From Paracoccus ravus (lineage in GTDB: Bacteria > Pseudomonadota > Alphaproteobacteria > Rhodobacterales > Rhodobacteraceae), in the NCBI RefSeq assembly GCF_004522175.1, contig NZ_SDEB01000017.1, positions 1 through 64,000 on the forward strand: a stretch of 64,000 bases of DNA. The letters run 5' to 3'. This document shows, in pieces, positions 56,327-64,000 of this stretch. The notes under the pieces were generated by a model. The model saw only the letters and a list, made by a program, of their open reading frames with translations, made no database searches and had not been told where the DNA came from. How positions within the stretch are numbered: position 1 is the first letter of the stretch; each line of letters starts with the position of its first letter. Position numbers and translations under genes: made by a program.

Positions 56327-57034
56327 ATGCCAGAGTTCAGCCGTGCCGATATCATGACCCGGATCGCAAGCTCTGGCCCGCTTCGGATGGCGGGGGCGGA
56401 TCTGGCCGGGCTGGATCTGTCGGGATTGTGGCTGGCGGGCGCGGATCTGAGCTATGCCGATCTGAGCGGCTGCGATCTGAGCGATACCGAATTGTCCGGA
56501 GCAAGCCTATGGTCCGCCCGTGCAGCGGGGACGCGCTTTTATCGCTGCAACCTGACCGGCGCGAGTCTGGGGCTGGCCATTCTCGCGGGGGCGGATTTGC
56601 GCGCGGCGATCCTGGAAGATGCCGATTTCACCGGGGCCGATATGACCGGCGCGGACATGACCGGATCAAGGATGCGGGGTGCTTGGCTCGATACCTTGCA
56701 GCGGGCCCTGGCCATCGGCGCGCCGCCGCTGCGCTATCCCGAAGCTGTGCGCGCCCCCATCCGCATCCGATGCGACGAGGCGCTCCTTGAGCCGCTGGAA
56801 CTGAGATGCGGCGACCGGGTCGAGTTGCAGTTCCGGCGTCCCGCCAATTCGATGCGGATCGAGCATCGCGATGTCGATACCCGCGAAGTGCTCGAAGGCC
56901 CGCTGACGCAGGGGCGTGAAACCGATCAACGGGTTTTGCGCTTTCGCGCCATGAAGCCCGGCAAGGTCCATTTGCGCATCACCCATGGTGACGGTGAACC
57001 TCCACTTGAACTGGAGGTCACGGTCCAGACATGA
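56327..57034 (+). CDS. Pentapeptide-repeat protein with C-terminal beta-sandwich (chagasin-like?)
   Basis: A 235-aa protein. Residues about 15-115 are pentapeptide repeats (A(D/N)LxG pattern: AGADLAGLDLSGLWLAGADL, then SGCDLSDTELSGASL and TGADMTGADMTG). The last ~100 residues, after YPEAVRAPIRIRCDEALLE, look like a beta-sandwich: GDRVELQFRRPANSMRIEHRD, then QRVLRFRAMKPGKVHLRITH and a closing LEVTVQT. The RFRAMKPGKVxLR stretch resembles the last strands of inhibitor I42 (chagasin) domains. That similarity is suggestive only. The start at ATG 56327 has no strong ribosome site; ATG 56252 is an alternative. A TTGACA lies at 56148-56153 without a good -10. It converges on the regulator gene, 5 bases apart. 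Confidence 0.7.
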   Translation: MPEFSRADIMTRIASSGPLRMAGADLAGLDLSGLWLAGADLSYADLSGCDLSDTELSGASLWSARAAGTRFYRCNLTGASLGLAILAGADLRAAILEDADFTGADMTGADMTGSRMRGAWLDTLQRALAIGAPPLRYPEAVRAPIRIRCDEALLEPLELRCGDRVELQFRRPANSMRIEHRDVDTREVLEGPLTQGRETDQRVLRFRAMKPGKVHLRITHGDGEPPLELEVTVQT

Positions 57035-57039
57035 GCGCG

Positions 57040-58680
57040 TCACAGCCCCGATTTGGTAATCCCCATCAGCCCGGCCATGCGCAGGGTAGAGACCGGATAA
57101 TCGGGACTGGCCATCAGATCCAGGCTGAAATCCGGCTCGATCCGACGCAGACGCGCCAAGGCATCCGCCGCGCCGGCCACGTCGCCTCGGTGATAGCGCA
57201 GGGCGGCCATGAACCGCAGCGAAGGGCGATTGTCCGCGGCAAAGGCATAGGCGGCGGCGGCGCTGTTCTCGGCATCACCAAAGCGGCGCAGCCGGACTTG
57301 CACCACAGCGCGCCGCATCAGCCAGCTTGCCGGGCCAAGTTCGGCCAGGGCGCCGCGCGCGCCGCGATCTGCGGCCTCGAGCGCCTCGACGTCACGGCCG
57401 ACATCGGTCAGGGCCTGGGACAAAGCGTGACAGGCCATCTCATTGTCGGGATCGGCCCGGCACGCGGCGCGGGCCAGTTCCAGCGCCCCGATCGCATCAT
57501 GCCGCCAGGATGCGGAAAGCGAGGCGACCGCAAGGACGACGGGATTGTTCGGCGCAAGCTCGCGGGCCTGACGGGCAAAGGCATCCGCCTCGTCCGAACA
57601 GGTGATGGGATCGCTGGTCAGCCGCTCGATGATCAGCGTGTTGCGCAGGTAAGAGCGCAAGGACAGGCTGACGGCATTTTCCTGATCTGGCGGCAAGCCC
57701 GCCAGTATCCGATCGGCAGCTTCCAGGCGATCCCGCGAATAGCTGAACACGTCCCAGATCGGAAAGCTTTGCCAATGCGGCGACGCCGTGCGCCTGGCCC
57801 GATCCAGCAAGGCAACGGTGATCTGCGCCACGGCATGGCGCATGGTGAGCGTCTCTTCATGCTTGCGGATGGTAAAGCGCCGGGTCCAGCCCCGCGACCC
57901 GCTCATGCCATCGCGCATGACCACCATCAGCGTGCAATCCTCGCCCGAGCCGTAGCAGATCGCGCCCAGTTTCGTGCCGGGCGCGGCGAGGCTGCCTCCC
58001 TCGGGCTCAGCAAGCGTGGCGGGGATCATCTCGCAGGCCCGCGCGGCGGCTTCGTTGATGATCATCTCGGCCAGCACATGCGCACGGCCGTCATTGCTTT
58101 CGATCGGGTCGAGCGCGACGACATAGCGATGCGTATCTCCGGACCCGTTCATCCCCACGCCCAGCGGCGCGGCCGGAGCCATGACCGGGGCCGCGATGGG
58201 AGCCGCAGGAGGCTGCGGGGCCGGGGCGGAAGGGCCGCGCTCGAATGCGGTTGGGCCGTCGGTCTCGGGCGTCAGGCGCAGCCGCATATCGCGCAGCCAG
58301 GATTCGAATTCCGGATCGGGAATATCAATATCGGCGGCAAATTCGACCGGCGTTCCGCCCGCATCATAGACCGGGGTCAGGTCGATGCGCAGCCGCTCTG
58401 GATCAAGCCCGACCCAGCCCACACCAGTCGTCAGGATGCCGCGCTCGTCCCCCAGACAAGAACGCAGTTCGCGCAGCATCTGGCGCAGACTGTCCGAACC
58501 CTGCTGACGACTGCGGTCGCTCCACAGCAGGTCCTGCAGTCTTGCCCTGTTCATGCGAAGATCGGGCGCAGTGCCCAGCAGAGCAAGCGCACCCCGTGCC
58601 TTTTGGCTTCTGGGGGTCAGGTCTTCGCCCGCCGCGCCGCGGACGCGGACCGTTCCCATGAGACTCAATGTGGCGGTCAT
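57040..58680 (-). CDS. SARP-like regulator: winged helix plus TPR-like domain
   Basis: A 546-aa protein starting at ATG 58680 (MTATLSLMGTVRVRG). Residues 1-105 are a SARP/AfsR-type DNA-binding winged helix: TPRSQKARGALALLG, RLQDLLWSDRSRQQGSDSLRQMLRELRSCLG (in parts). Next comes a proline/alanine linker (about 180-215). Residues 220-330 hold an alpha/beta domain (HRYVVALDPIESNDGRAHVLAEMI) often seen before helical repeats in such regulators. Residues 340-546 are helical TPR-like repeats. No signal or TM is present. Divergent from the PAP2-protease genes over 91 bases, so probably their regulator. The effector is unknown. Confidence 0.75.
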   Translation of the reverse strand: MTATLSLMGTVRVRGAAGEDLTPRSQKARGALALLGTAPDLRMNRARLQDLLWSDRSRQQGSDSLRQMLRELRSCLGDERGILTTGVGWVGLDPERLRIDLTPVYDAGGTPVEFAADIDIPDPEFESWLRDMRLRLTPETDGPTAFERGPSAPAPQPPAAPIAAPVMAPAAPLGVGMNGSGDTHRYVVALDPIESNDGRAHVLAEMIINEAAARACEMIPATLAEPEGGSLAAPGTKLGAICYGSGEDCTLMVVMRDGMSGSRGWTRRFTIRKHEETLTMRHAVAQITVALLDRARRTASPHWQSFPIWDVFSYSRDRLEAADRILAGLPPDQENAVSLSLRSYLRNTLIIERLTSDPITCSDEADAFARQARELAPNNPVVLAVASLSASWRHDAIGALELARAACRADPDNEMACHALSQALTDVGRDVEALEAADRGARGALAELGPASWLMRRAVVQVRLRRFGDAENSAAAAYAFAADNRPSLRFMAALRYHRGDVAGAADALARLRRIEPDFSLDLMASPDYPVSTLRMAGLMGITKSGL

Positions 58681-58711
58681 CCCGATTCGCAGCTTAGCTC
58701 GGTCCCGAGCC

Positions 58712-58728
58712 ATATTAACCAAAAATAT
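58712..58728. promoter_or_regulatory. Inverted repeat in the divergent region, candidate operator
   Basis: ATATT (58712-58716) and AATAT (58724-58728) flank seven bases, in the 91-base region between the SARP-like gene and the PAP2 gene. This is the only AT-rich symmetric element there. Confidence 0.3.
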
Positions 58729-58771
58729 CTGTCCGAAATCGAATAGTTGCTTCAGAGGAGCATTGATTACC

Positions 58772-59860
58772 GTGTCCCTGACGAATGCACATAATGCCCA
58801 TAACGCGCATAATGCACACAATGCGCATAACGCCCATGGCGGCCCGGCGGGAGCGTCGGCCGAGAACCTAGCGATGGCCCTGATCATCGCGCGTGAGGGG
58901 ATCGCCTTGCCCGAACCTCCCGCGCCTGCGGCCCCGGCTCCGGTTCCGATCAGCCCGGCCAAACGCCTCAAACGGCTAGAATCGGCCTTTGCCCTGGACA
59001 TCCTGCTGTTCGAGATGCTCGAGACGCTCACCGTCACGCCGCCCCAGGCGGCGCCGCTTGACCGGGTGCAGGTCCTTGGCCGCGCCTCGGGCGGGCTGAC
59101 GCCGGTAATGACCCTGGATCTGCCCGATCCCAAGGATTTCGAGAAAGAGGTGGATCTGGTTCTCGGCTATGCCGATCTGCGCCCCGAACGCATGGCCGAG
59201 ATCACCGTCCAGACCGCAGATCTGGGTTCGTTTTTCCTGTCGATCCTGCCAATCCGGCCGGGCCGTGCCAAGGTGGTCAATGTCCTGCTCGACCTGGTCG
59301 CGAATCTCGCAACCTCGGTCGTCCAGCGCGTGAAGCTGGGCTTTGACGCGCCCCGTGCCGAATGCTTCAGCACGCAGGTTCAGCCGATGATCGCGACGCC
59401 CCTGCATTGCAGCTTTCCCAGCGGTCACGCGACGCAGGCCTTTGCCATGGCCACGCTCCTCGCCATCCTGACCCGCTCTGATGACAAGAAGCCGGCCCCC
59501 ATCGCTCCGGAAAGCCAACTGTTCCGCATGGCCGCGCGGATCGCCGTCAACAGGACGGTGGCAGGGGTGCATTTCCCCTCGGACAGTGCCGCCGGGGCGC
59601 TTCTGGGCATCACATTGGCGCGCTGGCTCGCCGCGCGGGCAGGGGCGTCGGAACCCTGTCCGGCCTTTGAGTTCAAGGGCAAGCTCTGGGGGCGCTCGGC
59701 CAGCGGCCATAGCCGCGACTTCTATCTGGCGCGGCTCTGCGAGGTTCTGGCGGGCGATCCCTGCCTGGTGATCGGCGCGCCGGTCGCGCCCCCCAAATCC
59801 GAACTGCTCGAAGAGGTCTGGCAAGAAGCGGCAGAGGAATGGAGATTGAGATGGAGCTGA
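58772..59860 (+). CDS. PAP2/vanadium-haloperoxidase-fold protein with an NAH-repeat N-terminus
   Basis: A 362-aa protein. The GTG at 58772 is the likely start (AGAGGAG lies 11 bases upstream; a TTG at 58763 is nearer but too close). Residues 5-22 are six Asn-Ala-His repeats. After a proline-rich linker (47-62) comes the helical domain. The three PAP2 motifs are in order: K188 and R195 (VKLGFDAPRAE), PSGH at 216-219, and R261, H267, D271 (NRTVAGVHFPSD). This set holds phosphate in PAP2 phosphatases and vanadate in vanadium haloperoxidases. No TM helices are obvious, as in soluble haloperoxidases, so the name is open between phosphatase and peroxidase. Stop overlaps the 61-aa gene. Confidence 0.8.
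   Translation: MSLTNAHNAHNAHNAHNAHNAHGGPAGASAENLAMALIIAREGIALPEPPAPAAPAPVPISPAKRLKRLESAFALDILLFEMLETLTVTPPQAAPLDRVQVLGRASGGLTPVMTLDLPDPKDFEKEVDLVLGYADLRPERMAEITVQTADLGSFFLSILPIRPGRAKVVNVLLDLVANLATSVVQRVKLGFDAPRAECFSTQVQPMIATPLHCSFPSGHATQAFAMATLLAILTRSDDKKPAPIAPESQLFRMAARIAVNRTVAGVHFPSDSAAGALLGITLARWLAARAGASEPCPAFEFKGKLWGRSASGHSRDFYLARLCEVLAGDPCLVIGAPVAPPKSELLEEVWQEAAEEWRLRWS
58784..58837 (+). repeat. Six 9-base repeats encoding (Asn-Ala-His)6
   Basis: Six in-frame copies of AAY-GCN-CAY. The copies differ at third positions (gca/gcc/gcg, aat/aac, cat/cac) and so are synonymous. The repeat starts 12 bases after the GTG start. Confidence 0.9.
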
Positions 59861-60036
59861 TCCCCGACGACCTGCCCGCGCCGGTCTTCGAGCTTTTGGA
59901 GATGCAGACCGAGGTCGATGTGCCGGTCGAATCCACGGCCGTCCTTTGTTTCTTGAAGGGCCCGGCGCAAGGCGAAAAGCCCGAAAGCCATGGAGCCGCT
60001 CTCGAGGCCCTGTTCAGATCGGCGGTCGAGACATGA
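59851..60036 (+). CDS. Small acidic protein between the PAP2 and protease genes
   Basis: A 61-aa protein from ATG 59851 (MELIPDDLPAPVFELLEMQ), overlapping the PAP2 stop by 10 bases and the protease start by 4 bases (ATGA at 60033-60036). An ATG four codons upstream (59839) is also possible. Both overlaps argue that it is a translated, coupled gene. It is acidic and lacks known motifs (VDVPVESTAVLCFLKGP in the middle). The position before a subtilisin suggests an inhibitor, chaperone or substrate for it, but this is a guess. Confidence 0.65.
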   Translation: MELIPDDLPAPVFELLEMQTEVDVPVESTAVLCFLKGPAQGEKPESHGAALEALFRSAVET

Positions 60037-61748
60037 GTGCGGCGGACGGCTTTTCATCCGACGGGCTCGAGAGGCTGCGCCGCGATCTCGACCAGCTTGC
60101 GCCGCGCGACCGCACGCGAGAGACCGGCCGCGAAGCCTCGTCTGACCTGCTTTCACCGCAGGCCCTGCCGGATGACCCGGCGCATATGGCGATCATCGCG
60201 GTCATCGATCATGCGATCCCCATTGCCCATCGCCTGTTGACCCTTTCCTCGGGACATAGTCGGATCGCCAGCGCATGGCTGATGGACGCCCCGCGCATGG
60301 TGCGGCGCCGGGACATCCCCTTCGGCCAGGAATATCGCGGTGCCGAGATCGACAAGCTACGCCAGATCGGCAGCGCCGCGCCGCTGGACGAGGACAGTTT
60401 CTATCGCGAGATCGGGCTGCTCGACCCCGAGGGTCCTAATCGCTGGCTCATGCGCGCGGCAAGCCATGGCGCGGGCGTGACATGCACGGCGGCGGGCTAT
60501 CTGCCGGGTGATGGGACTGCAAGGCAACGCCCCGTGCTGGCGGTGGCATTGCCCGATTGGGCAATCGCCGCCACCTCGGGCGCGGCAATGCCGCAATTGA
60601 TCCAGACGGCGCTCTATTTCATCCTGAGCCGGGCCCGCATCCTGTCGCGCCAGATCGCGGCGGCGCAGGGGAAAAAGGGCCTGCGCCCGCCGCTGGTCAT
60701 CAATATCTCTATGGGCGTCACCGCGGGGCCTCGGGATGGACATTCCCCTCTGGAACGGCTTCTCGATGAAATATGCAACGCCAAGTTTCCGGATCTGGGA
60801 CAGGTGCATGTCGTGCTGGCAAGCGGGAATACGCGCCAGCAGCAACTTCATGCCGTCCTGGCGCAAGGCAAGCGGATCGCATGGCGGCTTCTGCCCGACG
60901 ACCTGACGCCCAGCGAATTGCAGGTCTGGACTTCGCCGCTGCCGCCGGGCAGTCCCGCGGTAAAACTGGCGCTGAAACTGCCCGGCATGGCCGAGACCCA
61001 GACGGCCTTTCACGCGCCGATACAGCCCGGAACGCAACAGGCCCGGTTGCGCGACGCGAATGGGCAAGAAATCGCGCGGCTTGTCCTGCGGGCCGTGGAG
61101 CGGGGCGCGCAACTTCGGCAATGCCTGTCCATCGTCGTCCCGGCAACTGTCGTCGATCGGATGGACGCGCCACGGACCGCAGCCGGGACATGGCATCTGC
61201 GTCTGGTCGAGGGCAGTCCAGAGCCTTGCGATCTGGTGATCCAGCGCGATGACAGCCTGATCGGATTTCCCCGTGCTGGCCGGCAGTCGCGATTGATCGA
61301 GAAGGGCTACAGCGCGCGCGCCCAGAACGGCCAATGGCTGGGGCCCGATGCCCGCCCCCCGGATTTCAAGATCCGCCGCGACGGGACACTGAACTCTTAC
61401 GGCTGGGGCGGCGCGCAATTGCGCTGCGGCTCGGCCTATCGAAGCCTCGGGGGCGATCCGGGCTATGGCAGTTTGCTTGAAACGGGTCTTGGCGGGGACA
61501 TAGACGCGCCTTCGGATCGGGGACCGGCGCTCATGGGCATGCTGGCGCCGGGAAACCGGGGCAGGGCGATGCAGGCCATTGGCGGGACCAGCATCGCCGC
61601 GCCGCGCCTGACGCGCTGGCTTGGCGACGAACTGGCGCGCGGCACGGCATTGCCTGACCGCACGGCCGTCATCGCGGCTGCGCGCGCGGCGGGCCCGGCC
61701 CGCGATGTGCCTTGCGTCGCGCCTCCGCTGCCCTGGCGCTGCGACTGA
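60033..61748 (+). CDS. Subtilisin-like (S8) serine protease
   Basis: A 571-aa protein. The catalytic set is complete: Asp59 ([10 protein letters not shown]), His145 ([10 protein letters not shown]), the oxyanion Asn266 (VLASGNT) and Ser520 (IGGTSIAAP). There is no signal peptide and only about 45 residues before the Asp region, so no classical I9 propeptide; it appears cytoplasmic unless exported otherwise. About 250 residues lie between Asn266 and Ser520, far more than in simple subtilisins, with beta-rich parts around 300-400 that suggest an inserted domain. It is coupled to the 61-aa gene. Substrate unknown. Confidence 0.85.
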   Translation: MSAADGFSSDGLERLRRDLDQLAPRDRTRETGREASSDLLSPQALPDDPAHMAIIAVIDHAIPIAHRLLTLSSGHSRIASAWLMDAPRMVRRRDIPFGQEYRGAEIDKLRQIGSAAPLDEDSFYREIGLLDPEGPNRWLMRAASHGAGVTCTAAGYLPGDGTARQRPVLAVALPDWAIAATSGAAMPQLIQTALYFILSRARILSRQIAAAQGKKGLRPPLVINISMGVTAGPRDGHSPLERLLDEICNAKFPDLGQVHVVLASGNTRQQQLHAVLAQGKRIAWRLLPDDLTPSELQVWTSPLPPGSPAVKLALKLPGMAETQTAFHAPIQPGTQQARLRDANGQEIARLVLRAVERGAQLRQCLSIVVPATVVDRMDAPRTAAGTWHLRLVEGSPEPCDLVIQRDDSLIGFPRAGRQSRLIEKGYSARAQNGQWLGPDARPPDFKIRRDGTLNSYGWGGAQLRCGSAYRSLGGDPGYGSLLETGLGGDIDAPSDRGPALMGMLAPGNRGRAMQAIGGTSIAAPRLTRWLGDELARGTALPDRTAVIAAARAAGPARDVPCVAPPLPWRCD

Positions 61749-61837
61749 ACCCTTATTCTTTGCCCGTCACGCCCTGCCGATCATTGCCTGCGGGCTTCGC
61801 CTGCGCTATCGGGGCGCAAAGCAAAGGGGACCTTCTC

Positions 61838-62884
61838 ATGACCGAGCGCAAACCTGGCCTGTCCTATGCGGAAGCCGGAGTGGATATTGATGCAGGCAAT
61901 GCGCTTGTCGAGCGTATCAAGCCCGCAGCCGCCGCGACCCAGCGTCCTGGCGTCATGGAGGGGCTGGGCGGCTTTGGCGCGCTGTTCGATCCGCGCGCGG
62001 CGGGCTATCAGGATCCGGTCCTCGTCGCCGCGACCGATGGCGTGGGCACCAAGCTGCGGATCGGCATCGATACCGGAGAACTGGACGGGTTGGGCATCGA
62101 CCTTGTCGCGATGTGCGTGAACGATCTGGTCTGCCAGGGTGCCGAGCCGCTGTTCTTTCTGGATTATTTCGCCACGGGCAAGCTCTCGGTCGACGAGGCC
62201 ACCCGTGTCATCAACGGCATTGCCGAGGGTTGCCGCCGCTCCGGCGCAGCGCTGATCGGGGGCGAAACCGCCGAGATGCCGGGCATGTATGCCAAGGGTG
62301 ATTTCGACCTTGCCGGTTTCGCCGTGGGGGCCATGGAACGCGGCACGGCTCTGCCCGCCGGGGTGCAGGACGGCGATGTGTTGCTGGGCCTCGCCTCGGA
62401 CGGCGTGCATTCCAACGGGTTTTCGCTGGTGCGCAAAGTCGCGGAACATGCCGGGCTGGATTGGGATGCGCCGTCTCCGTTTGGCACCGGCACGCTGGGT
62501 CAGGCGCTGCTCGTGCCGACGCGGCTTTACGTCAAGCCGGTGCTGGCCGCGATCCGCGCAGGCGGGGTCCATGCCGCGGCCCATATCACCGGCGGCGGCA
62601 TTACCGAAAACCTGCCGCGCGTCCTGCCCAAGGGGCTTGGGGCCGAAATCGACCTTGACAGCTTTACCCTTCCGCCGGTCTTCGACTGGCTGGCCGAGGC
62701 CGGCAATATCGCCGAAGCCGAGATGCTCAAGACCTTCAATTCGGGCCTTGGCATGATCCTCGCCGTGGCGGCGGATCGCGCCGAAGAGTTGGAGGCTCTG
62801 CTGAAGGCCGAAGGCGAGACGGTGGCCCGACTGGGGCAGGTCGCGCCGGGCGAAGGCGTGCGCTATCGCGGCAAGCTGCGGTGA
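61838..62884 (+). CDS. purM: Phosphoribosylformylglycinamidine cyclo-ligase
   Basis: A 348-aa AIR synthetase, the fifth step of purine synthesis. The start is ATG 61838 ([20 protein letters not shown]) after AAAGGGGACC. Family blocks: [41 protein letters not shown] (in parts), [29 protein letters not shown] and [16 protein letters not shown]. Its stop overlaps the purN GTG start (GTGA at 62881-62884). Confidence 0.96.
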   Translation: MTERKPGLSYAEAGVDIDAGNALVERIKPAAAATQRPGVMEGLGGFGALFDPRAAGYQDPVLVAATDGVGTKLRIGIDTGELDGLGIDLVAMCVNDLVCQGAEPLFFLDYFATGKLSVDEATRVINGIAEGCRRSGAALIGGETAEMPGMYAKGDFDLAGFAVGAMERGTALPAGVQDGDVLLGLASDGVHSNGFSLVRKVAEHAGLDWDAPSPFGTGTLGQALLVPTRLYVKPVLAAIRAGGVHAAAHITGGGITENLPRVLPKGLGAEIDLDSFTLPPVFDWLAEAGNIAEAEMLKTFNSGLGMILAVAADRAEELEALLKAEGETVARLGQVAPGEGVRYRGKLR

Positions 62885-63477
62885 AACGCGTCGCCATCCT
62901 CATCTCGGGCGGCGGGTCGAACATGGTCAGGCTCGTCGAGTCGATGACCGGCGAGCATCCCGCCAGGACCGTGATCGTGGGTTCGAACGACCCCGATGCC
63001 GGCGGCCTCGCCAAGGCTGCCGCGATGGGGGTGCCTACCTTTGCCGTGGATCACCGCGCCTATAAGGGCGACCGCGCGGCCTTTGAGGCCGCGCTGCTCG
63101 AGCCGCTTCTGGCCGCCGAGCCGGACATCCTCTGCCTTGCGGGCTTCATGCGCATCCTGACGCCGGCCTTCGTCCAGCGCTTCGAGGGTAGGATGCTGAA
63201 TATCCATCCCTCGCTTCTGCCGAAATATCCCGGCCTGCACACGCATCGGCGCGCGATCGAGGCGGGCGATGCCGAGGCCGGGGCCTCGGTCCATCTGGTC
63301 ACTTCCGAACTGGATGCGGGTCCGATCCTTGGGCAGGCAAGGGTGCCGGTCCTTGCCGGCGACACAGCCGATACGCTTGCCGCCCGCGTTCTGGTCCAGG
63401 AGCACCGGCTTTATCCCGAGGTTCTTCGACGCTTTGCACGGGGCGACATGACCCCGGTCCGCCTGAGCGCGGCGTGA
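62881..63477 (+). CDS. purN: Phosphoribosylglycinamide formyltransferase
   Basis: A 198-aa GAR transformylase using 10-formyl-THF. Start is GTG 62881, overlapping purM. The core is [45 protein letters not shown], and the catalytic segment [33 protein letters not shown] (in parts; Asn, His, Asp at usual positions). fhs in this window can supply the formyl donor. Ends at a strong terminator. Confidence 0.96.
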   Translation: MKRVAILISGGGSNMVRLVESMTGEHPARTVIVGSNDPDAGGLAKAAAMGVPTFAVDHRAYKGDRAAFEAALLEPLLAAEPDILCLAGFMRILTPAFVQRFEGRMLNIHPSLLPKYPGLHTHRRAIEAGDAEAGASVHLVTSELDAGPILGQARVPVLAGDTADTLAARVLVQEHRLYPEVLRRFARGDMTPVRLSAA

Positions 63478-63479
63478 AC

Positions 63480-63510
63480 ATGGGGCCCGCGGGCCCCATT
63501 CCTTTGTCCT
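63480..63510 (+). terminator. Terminator of purMN
   Basis: A 20-base perfect palindrome (63480-63499, ATGGGGCCC arm) followed by a T-rich CCTTTGTCCTTTT stretch, directly after the purN stop. Confidence 0.8.
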
Positions 63511-63551
63511 TTTCCCGGGGCAGGGCGGTCTGCCCCGCCCAATCTCGTGAA

Positions 63552-63576
63552 GGAACAAATGGCCCTGCCGCACGTT
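63552..63576 (+). promoter_or_regulatory. EcfG-type (general stress response) promoter
   Basis: GGAAC at 63552-63556 and CGTT at 63573-63576 with a 16-base spacer match the alphaproteobacterial EcfG consensus exactly. The start codon of the stress-protein gene follows 40 bases later. Confidence 0.75.
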
Positions 63577-63615
63577 CCTGAACCGAAGATAAGGTCATTC
63601 GGAAAGGACAATATC

Positions 63616-64000
63616 ATGGCAAACCGTGATGGAACCGAAGAGATGAAGGCCAATCTGCGCCGCGGCGCCGAGGAGATTGGTCGCGACACCCGCAAGGCAG
63701 GCGAGGACATTCGCGAGAACGCCGAGCAGGCCACCGAGACGCTGCGCAACCGCGGCGCGGAGATTCTGGAAACGGCCCGCGAAAAGACCAGCGAATTCGT
63801 CGAAGCGGCCCGTGGCCGGAGCGAGGAATATGCCGGGCAGGCCCGTGACGAGGCGCGCCGCCTCTATCGCGAAGGCGAGCGCCGTGCGGGCGAGATGGCA
63901 GGCTATGCCGAGGATTACTACGACGAGGTTTCCGCCATGGTGCGGCGCAACCCCGGCCAGGCACTTGGCATTGCGGCGGGGGTTGGCTTCCTTCTTGGCC
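63616..64000 (+). CDS. DUF883/ElaB-like membrane-anchored stress protein (cut by window end)
   Basis: A frame open from ATG 63616 (after GGAAAGGA) to the window end, at least 128 residues. It is a long amphipathic charged helix (MANRDGTEEMKANLRRGAEE, then many ExxR/AxxA repeats such as AGEDIRENAEQATETLRN) followed by RRNPGQALGIAAGVGFLLG, the Gly-rich TM anchor of the DUF883/ElaB/YqjD family, which attaches to the inner membrane and, in E. coli relatives, ribosomes. The C-terminal end lies beyond the window. The EcfG promoter predicts induction by general stress. Confidence 0.85.
   Translation, partial: MANRDGTEEMKANLRRGAEEIGRDTRKAGEDIRENAEQATETLRNRGAEILETAREKTSEFVEAARGRSEEYAGQARDEARRLYREGERRAGEMAGYAEDYYDEVSAMVRRNPGQALGIAAGVGFLLG

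Noticed and set aside
57031-58746. A 571-codon plus-strand frame opposite the SARP-like regulator
   Set aside because: No domain and biased His/Arg/Gly composition; the minus-strand frame has a winged helix and TPR-like repeats.

Overview
The window is high-GC alphaproteobacterial chromosome and almost certainly comes from the Rhodobacteraceae, most likely Paracoccus or a close relative. Four things point there. A complete beta-hydroxyaspartate cycle cluster (bhcR divergent from bhcABCD), first described in Paracoccus denitrificans, lies at 50.8-56.1 kb. A TakP-type TRAP binding protein is present. The tRNA-His has A73 and no encoded G-1, as in this clade. A 6S-like RNA lies convergent to a salt-induced outer membrane protein gene, the arrangement known from Rhodobacter. 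No phage, CRISPR array or rRNA operon is visible.

Layout. 0-1.5 kb: debris, with a truncated IS5-family transposase and a trypsin-like protease gene broken by a stop and a frameshift. 1.9-6.7 kb: membrane-bound urate oxidase PuuD, and a PhoPQ-like two-component operon with two PepSY-like periplasmic proteins. 6.8-17.6 kb: osmoregulated glucan genes opgG-opgH-opgC, then fhs, nadD, a PBP4-type dacB, a TerB-like gene and a class I lysyl-tRNA synthetase. 17.7-20.0 kb: a large beta-helix protein gene behind a CtrA-type site. 20.1-25.6 kb: an oppABCDF peptide importer. 25.8-28.0 kb: cobalamin nucleotide-loop genes cobP-cobT-cobS. 28.1-33.1 kb: TRAP permeases dctQM (with an odd glycine/proline-rich tail) facing two paralogous binding-protein genes. 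33.3-42.9 kb: nrdR-ribD and ribE-x-ribB-ribH-nusB, separated by three capsule-export genes on the other strand. 43-47.4 kb: the salt-induced porin-like gene, 6S RNA, mmcB, tRNA-His, gshB and two coupled tiny genes. 47.5-56.1 kb: a purine block (5-hydroxyisourate hydrolase, 8-oxoguanine-deaminase-like amidohydrolase, NCS2 purine permease) running on without a clear break from bhcABCD. 56.3-61.7 kb: an unfamiliar locus with a pentapeptide-repeat/beta-sandwich protein, a SARP-like TPR regulator, a PAP2/vanadium-haloperoxidase-fold protein with an NAH-repeat N-terminus, a 61-aa protein and a subtilisin-like protease. 61.8-64 kb: purM-purN and a DUF883-like stress protein behind a canonical EcfG promoter, cut by the window end.

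How the parts fit together. Purine salvage/degradation (permease, deaminase, PuuD, HIU hydrolase) leads toward allantoin and eventually glyoxylate, and the BHA cycle turns two glyoxylate into oxaloacetate without carbon loss. Sharing one transcription unit would therefore make metabolic sense. The riboflavin operon needs GTP cyclohydrolase II from elsewhere, because the RibA-like half of its RibB protein has lost the zinc cysteines. The 56.3-61.7 kb locus is the best candidate for an undescribed system. Its regulator is divergent from a translationally coupled phosphatase/haloperoxidase-small protein-protease operon and convergent with a possible protease-inhibitor-like protein. All functional statements come from reading the sequence; no searches were run.
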